The notes beneath the pieces were generated by a model. That model did not search any database. It saw only the letters and a list, made by a program, of their open reading frames with translations, and was not told where the DNA came from. A stretch of 64,000 nucleotides of DNA from Streptacidiphilus melanogenes. GTDB lineage: Bacteria; Actinomycetota; Actinomycetes; Streptomycetales; Streptomycetaceae. The stretch is taken from the NCBI RefSeq assembly GCF_000787835.1, contig NZ_BBPP01000002.1:311437-375436 (forward strand). The letters run 5' to 3'. Position numbers and translations under genes: made by a program. Shown piece by piece: positions 59,687-64,000 of this stretch. How positions within the stretch are numbered: the stretch's first letter is position 1; each line of letters opens with the position of its first letter.

Positions 59687-60391
59687 CTACGCAGCGACGG
59701 GTTCGGCATCGAGCAGGCGGCGCCACTGCTGGACGAGGCCCGTGTCCAGCGGGCTGCCCCAGCCCGCGCTGCGGACCATCGTGCCGACGTGGAAGCCGTC
59801 GATCCCGGCCGCGCGCAGGCGCGGGATGTGCTGGGTCTTGAGGCCGCCGCCGACGAGGATGCGCGGGCCGTAGCCGGGGGCACCGGCGCGGGCCGCCTCC
59901 TCGGCGAGGACGTCCATGCCGGAGGCCACCCCGGCGCTGCTTCCGGCGGTGAGGACGGTGTCCAGGCCGGGGAGGCCGTCGATCGCGGCGCGGACGTCCT
60001 GGCGGGAGGCCGCGTTGTCCAGCGCGCGGTGGAAGGTCCACCGGCAGCCGGGGATGGCGTCCAGCAGGGTCCGCACGGACGCCAGGTCGATCTCGCCCTC
60101 GGGGGTGAGGAAGCCGAGGACGAACTCCTCCGCCCCCTCCGCGCGCAGCGCCTGCGCCTTCGCGCAGAGCGCGTCGAGGTCGCGGACCAGGAAGCCGTCG
60201 CCGTCGCGGAGCATGACACGAAGCGGGACGTGCACCGCGGCCCTGATCCGGACGAACTCGGCGAGGTCGGGCGTCAGCCCGTCGGCCGCCATCTCGCCGG
60301 CGAGTTCCAGGCGGTCGGCCCCTCCCGCCGCGGCCGCGACGGCGTCCTCCGCGGACGTCGCGATGACCTCGAAGATCGCCCGATCGCTCAT
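59687..60391 (-). CDS. cutC: CutC-family protein (234 aa)
   Basis: TIM-barrel protein of the CutC family. Visible: FEVIATSAEDAVAAAAGGAD, RLELAGEMAADGLTPD, VMLRDGDGFLVRD, WTFHRALDNAASRQDV and ILVGGGLKTQHIPRL, HVGTMVRS. CutC is named for copper homeostasis in E. coli, though the actual function is disputed. ATG at 60391. It diverges from the HD-domain gene over 150 bp. Confidence 0.92.
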   Translation of the reverse strand: MSDRAIFEVIATSAEDAVAAAAGGADRLELAGEMAADGLTPDLAEFVRIRAAVHVPLRVMLRDGDGFLVRDLDALCAKAQALRAEGAEEFVLGFLTPEGEIDLASVRTLLDAIPGCRWTFHRALDNAASRQDVRAAIDGLPGLDTVLTAGSSAGVASGMDVLAEEAARAGAPGYGPRILVGGGLKTQHIPRLRAAGIDGFHVGTMVRSAGWGSPLDTGLVQQWRRLLDAEPVAA

Positions 60392-60541
60392 GTGCAGCCT
60401 CTCTGCTCCGCTTCGACAAACGGCCCAACAGGTCTAGTCCAATGCAGACACCCTAGCCGTTGGCGGGACGTGGCGACAGCGACGGCGCGGCATACGACGC
60501 ATCGCCAGCGAACGGGGCGGCGTCCGTACCACAATGTGTCT

Positions 60542-61213
60542 ATGCCCGAGTCGTCGTCGCATCCCGACCAAACCCTCGCCGAGGGTCTGCTCACCCGCTG
60601 GACCGCGCTCTTCGCGGCACCGGAGGCGGAGCCCTACGGCGAACAGCTGCTGCGGCGCTGGTCGGAGCCGCAACGCAAGTACCACACCCTGCGCCACCTG
60701 GCCGCGACGCTGCAGGTGATCGACCGGCTGGCCGGCCACGCCGACGACGCCGACCTGGTGCGCCTCGCCGCCTGGTTCCACGACGCGATCTACGCACCCG
60801 ACCGCAGCGAGAACGAGGAGCGCAGCGCGCGGCTGGCCGAGAAGGTACTGCCGGAGCTGGGCGTCGCGGACGAGGCCATCGCCGAGGTGGCCCGCCTGGT
60901 GCGGCTGACGGCCGCGCACGACCCGGCCCCGGGCGACCGCAACGGCGAGGTGCTGTGCGACGCCGACCTGGCCATCCTCGGAGCTCCCCCGCAGGTCTAC
61001 GCCGGCTACACCGCTGCCGTCCGCGCCGAGTACGCGTTCGTCCCGGAGGAGGACTTCCGCGCGGGCCGGGCCACGATCCTGGAGCACCTGCTCACCAAGA
61101 AGCCCTCCCTGTACCGGACCCAGCCCGCACAGGCCACCTTCGGACCGCGCGCGGAGGCGAACCTCCGTTCCGAGCTTGCACGGTTGCGCGATAAGGTGCC
61201 GCCCGTCACGTGA
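60542..61213 (+). CDS. HD-superfamily metal-dependent phosphohydrolase (223 aa)
   Basis: Predicted hydrolase with the HD signature: YHTLRHLAATLQVID (first His), AAWFHDAIYAPDRSENE (His-Asp), and LTAAHDPAPGD, LCDADLAIL (second Asp). Fold of small HD hydrolases acting on nucleotides. Cytosolic. The gene ends in GTGA shared with a possible GTG start of the YcxB-like gene, so the two may be coupled. ATG at 60542. Confidence 0.88.
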   Translation: MPESSSHPDQTLAEGLLTRWTALFAAPEAEPYGEQLLRRWSEPQRKYHTLRHLAATLQVIDRLAGHADDADLVRLAAWFHDAIYAPDRSENEERSARLAEKVLPELGVADEAIAEVARLVRLTAAHDPAPGDRNGEVLCDADLAILGAPPQVYAGYTAAVRAEYAFVPEEDFRAGRATILEHLLTKKPSLYRTQPAQATFGPRAEANLRSELARLRDKVPPVT

Positions 61214-61239
61214 GTCCCTTGGGTCGCCGGGTGGGGTGC

Positions 61240-61704
61240 ATGGATATCGAGGTCGAGTTCGAGTACCAGCACGGCGAGGCACGCCGCTACTGGCTGCGCC
61301 AGCAGGGCGTCTACGCCCTGGCCGCGCTGCTGGTGGGGCTCACCTCGGTCGTGGTCGCAGCGCTCCCGGGTGCGGCCCACCCGGCGCGCGGGACGCTCGC
61401 CCTGGTCGGTCTCCTCTGCCTGGCCTGGACCGTCTACGGGATCCGCTACGCCGTGCGGAACCTGCCCCGCCCCGGCTCGACGACCAGCCTGCGCTTCACC
61501 GACGTCGGCCTGTCCGTGCGCGACCAGTTCCAGTCGACGCAGATCCGCTGGCCCGCAGTCCGCCGGGTGCAGCTGCGACGCGGCTGGCTGCTGCTGGAGG
61601 GCACCCAGACGGTCCGCAGCCGGGCCATCCCGGCCCGCGCCCTCAGCGAGGTTCAGCTGGAGGAGCTGCAGAGCTGGCTGACCGCGCAGAAGCTGATGCG
61701 GTAG
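61240..61704 (+). CDS. YcxB-like membrane protein (154 aa)
   Basis: Starts MDIEVEFEYQHGEARRY, then two membrane helices (about residues 22-42, VYALAALLVGLTSVVVAAL, and 52-72, TLALVGLLCLAWTVYGIRYA), and a C-terminal PH-like beta domain (LRFTDVGLSVRDQFQSTQIRW, VRRVQLRRGWLLLE). This layout is that of YcxB-like proteins, function unknown. ATG at 61240 fits the family start; a GTG at 61210 in frame overlaps the upstream stop and would add ten residues. Confidence 0.75.
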   Translation: MDIEVEFEYQHGEARRYWLRQQGVYALAALLVGLTSVVVAALPGAAHPARGTLALVGLLCLAWTVYGIRYAVRNLPRPGSTTSLRFTDVGLSVRDQFQSTQIRWPAVRRVQLRRGWLLLEGTQTVRSRAIPARALSEVQLEELQSWLTAQKLMR

Positions 61705-61717
61705 CGGCTCGCCGCCG

Positions 61718-61975
61718 CTACCGGTGCTTGGGCCGCCGCAGGCCGGCGGCCGAGAGCCGGGCCACGATCTCCCGGCTGCGAACGGGCACGGCGCCCAGAT
61801 CGACCGCCTGCGCGTACAGCCGCTCCGGCACGTCGTAGTGGTCCCGTTCGAAGCCGCGCTCGGGCACGCCCAGCAGGCGCGCGAACGCGTGCAGCTCGTC
61901 GTACGAGACGTCGGACACCAGGTGCGACCAGAACCGGCCGTGGCCCGGCCACGTCGGGGGGTCGATCAGGATCAC
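61718..61975 (-). CDS. DUF4031 protein (85 aa)
   Basis: Short protein with the DUF4031 pattern: ILIDPPTWPGHGRFWSHLVS, DELHAFARLLGVPERGFERD and HYDVPERLY. Highly conserved His/Asp/Trp positions suggest a small metal-binding or hydrolytic fold; the function is unknown. GTG at 61975 overlaps the stop of the upstream gene as GTGA, so it is translated with it. Convergent with the YcxB-like gene, 13 bp apart. Confidence 0.85.
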   Translation of the reverse strand: MILIDPPTWPGHGRFWSHLVSDVSYDELHAFARLLGVPERGFERDHYDVPERLYAQAVDLGAVPVRSREIVARLSAAGLRRPKHR

Positions 61976-62328
61976 GGCGCGAGCTCGCCTACGGCGGCGA
62001 CGGTTCGCCCCTCCTTGCCGCAGACCCAGTGCGGGTCCGGCCCCAGCTCGGGCTCGACGGCGAGCGCGTGCGGATCCCCGTCGGCAGCGCACTCCGTACA
62101 CAGGGGCCAGCGGCCCCAGCCCTCCAACAGGGCGTCCTGCACGTCCTGCGCGACGAGCCCCAGCAGGTAGTCCACCCCGTCCGGCCACTGCTCGACCCAC
62201 CACCGCCGCTGCGCGATCGCGTCCTCCAGCACCGAGACGATCGCGGCATCCGCGACGTCCCTCGCGGTCAGATCCCTGAGCAGCGCGCTCCGCGCACCGT
62301 GCAGAGCGGTCTCCAGTGCGTTCTCCAT
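61972..62328 (-). CDS. Conserved hypothetical protein (118 aa)
   Basis: Helical N-terminus (MENALETALHGARSALLRDL, DYLLGLVAQDVQDALLEGW) and a C-terminal part with Cys and His pairs (PLCTECAADGDPHALAVEPE, PDPHWVCGKEG) that could bind one metal ion. No domain recognised. It is the first gene of a two-gene unit with DUF4031. ATG at 62328 has weak SD (GGAGCGATG in overlap). Confidence 0.75.
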   Translation of the reverse strand: MENALETALHGARSALLRDLTARDVADAAIVSVLEDAIAQRRWWVEQWPDGVDYLLGLVAQDVQDALLEGWGRWPLCTECAADGDPHALAVEPELGPDPHWVCGKEGRTVAAVGELAP

Positions 62329-62354
62329 CGCTCCAGTCTCGCATTGGGCACAGG

Positions 62355-62505
62355 GGACATTGCCCTCTCCAGGGGCGCGGGGCTCAGCCGATGTGCGGCT
62401 TCGCCGCGTGGGCGCGACATGCCACCGATGAGCAGATGGTCCCGACCGAGGCAGGGCCATCCGCACGCCGGTGGTTTCTCGCACGGTCCCCCTCGGCCCT
62501 GAGGT
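62355..62505. repeat. Intergenic repeat, copy F
   Basis: GGGGCGCGGGGCTCAGCCGA, GATGTGCGGCTTCGCCGCG, GTGGGCGCGACATGCCACC and CAGGGCCATCCGCACGCCGG with GGTGGTTTCTCGC match copies B, D and E. Unlike the others it lies between two minus-strand genes, in the gap after groEL. Confidence 0.75.
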
Positions 62506-62520
62506 GCCGGCAACAGCAGG

Positions 62521-62561
62521 AGGGCGGTCATCCAACCCGTCACAGGTTGGATGACCGCCCT
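62521..62561. terminator. Perfect 17-bp hairpin after groEL
   Basis: AGGGCGGTCATCCAACC (62521-62537) and its exact complement (62545-62561) with a 7-base loop. It lies 35 bp past the groEL stop and is the strongest terminator hairpin in the window. Confidence 0.9.
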
Positions 62562-62596
62562 CCGGAACTCTTGGTCCTTCAGCGGGAAGCTGAGGA

Positions 62597-64000
<1,404 letters not shown>

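Overview
The window is about 64 kb of very GC-rich DNA with dense gene packing, GTG and TTG starts as well as ATG, and third-position G/C bias. The gene set is that of a Streptomyces-like actinomycete: a DtxR/IdeR-type iron regulator, futalosine-pathway menaquinone genes, DUF3027 and DUF4229 proteins, an XPB helicase with its helicase-associated partner, a HelD-type helicase and a GroEL without a neighbouring groES in view. Most of it is conserved chromosomal core. I saw no tRNA, rRNA, CRISPR array, prophage or insertion sequence.

Layout. 1-16 kb: end of an isochorismatase-like gene with a CoA-ligase-like partner, a membrane-anchored esterase, a glycosyltransferase/CDP-glycerol phosphotransferase fusion, a STAS protein, an ECF sigma factor with a zinc-finger anti-sigma factor, purU, an orphan substrate-binding lipoprotein, a TPR regulator diverging from a Prim-Pol protein, and a DtxR regulator diverging from a SIS-domain protein. 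16-29 kb: a DUF4231 (SLATT-like) membrane protein and an alpha/beta hydrolase converge on a complete FxSxx-COOH peptide-modification operon on the minus strand: precursor fxsA, radical SAM fxsB fused to an HExxH domain, an AAC(3)-family acetyltransferase, TIR-like fxsC and the multidomain STAND NTPase fxsT. A second TPR gene lies upstream. This operon is the most unusual system in the window.

28-42 kb: pdxH diverging from citrate synthase, then serC, a LacI regulator, and a minus-strand menaquinone region (DUF4229, mqnE, threonine dehydratase plus Lrp regulator, ubiX, a frameshifted NAD(P)/F420 reductase-like gene, mqnP, mqnL). 42-51 kb: DUF3027 protein, MFS transporter, DUF2771 protein, mqnB and mqnD (coupled), a cold-shock protein with a structured leader, a HAD phosphatase, a siderophore-binding lipoprotein and a methyltransferase. 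MqnE, MqnB, MqnD and the UbiX/UbiD/UbiA-type proteins cover most of the futalosine route; mqnA and mqnC are not here.

51-64 kb: helicase-associated protein, a Uma2-family nuclease, XPB helicase, HelD/HelR-type helicase, cutC, an HD hydrolase, small hypothetical genes, and the 3' part of groEL running off the end. Six gene-end spacers, five of them between convergent genes, carry members of one imperfect inverted-repeat family; other gene ends have simple GC hairpins.
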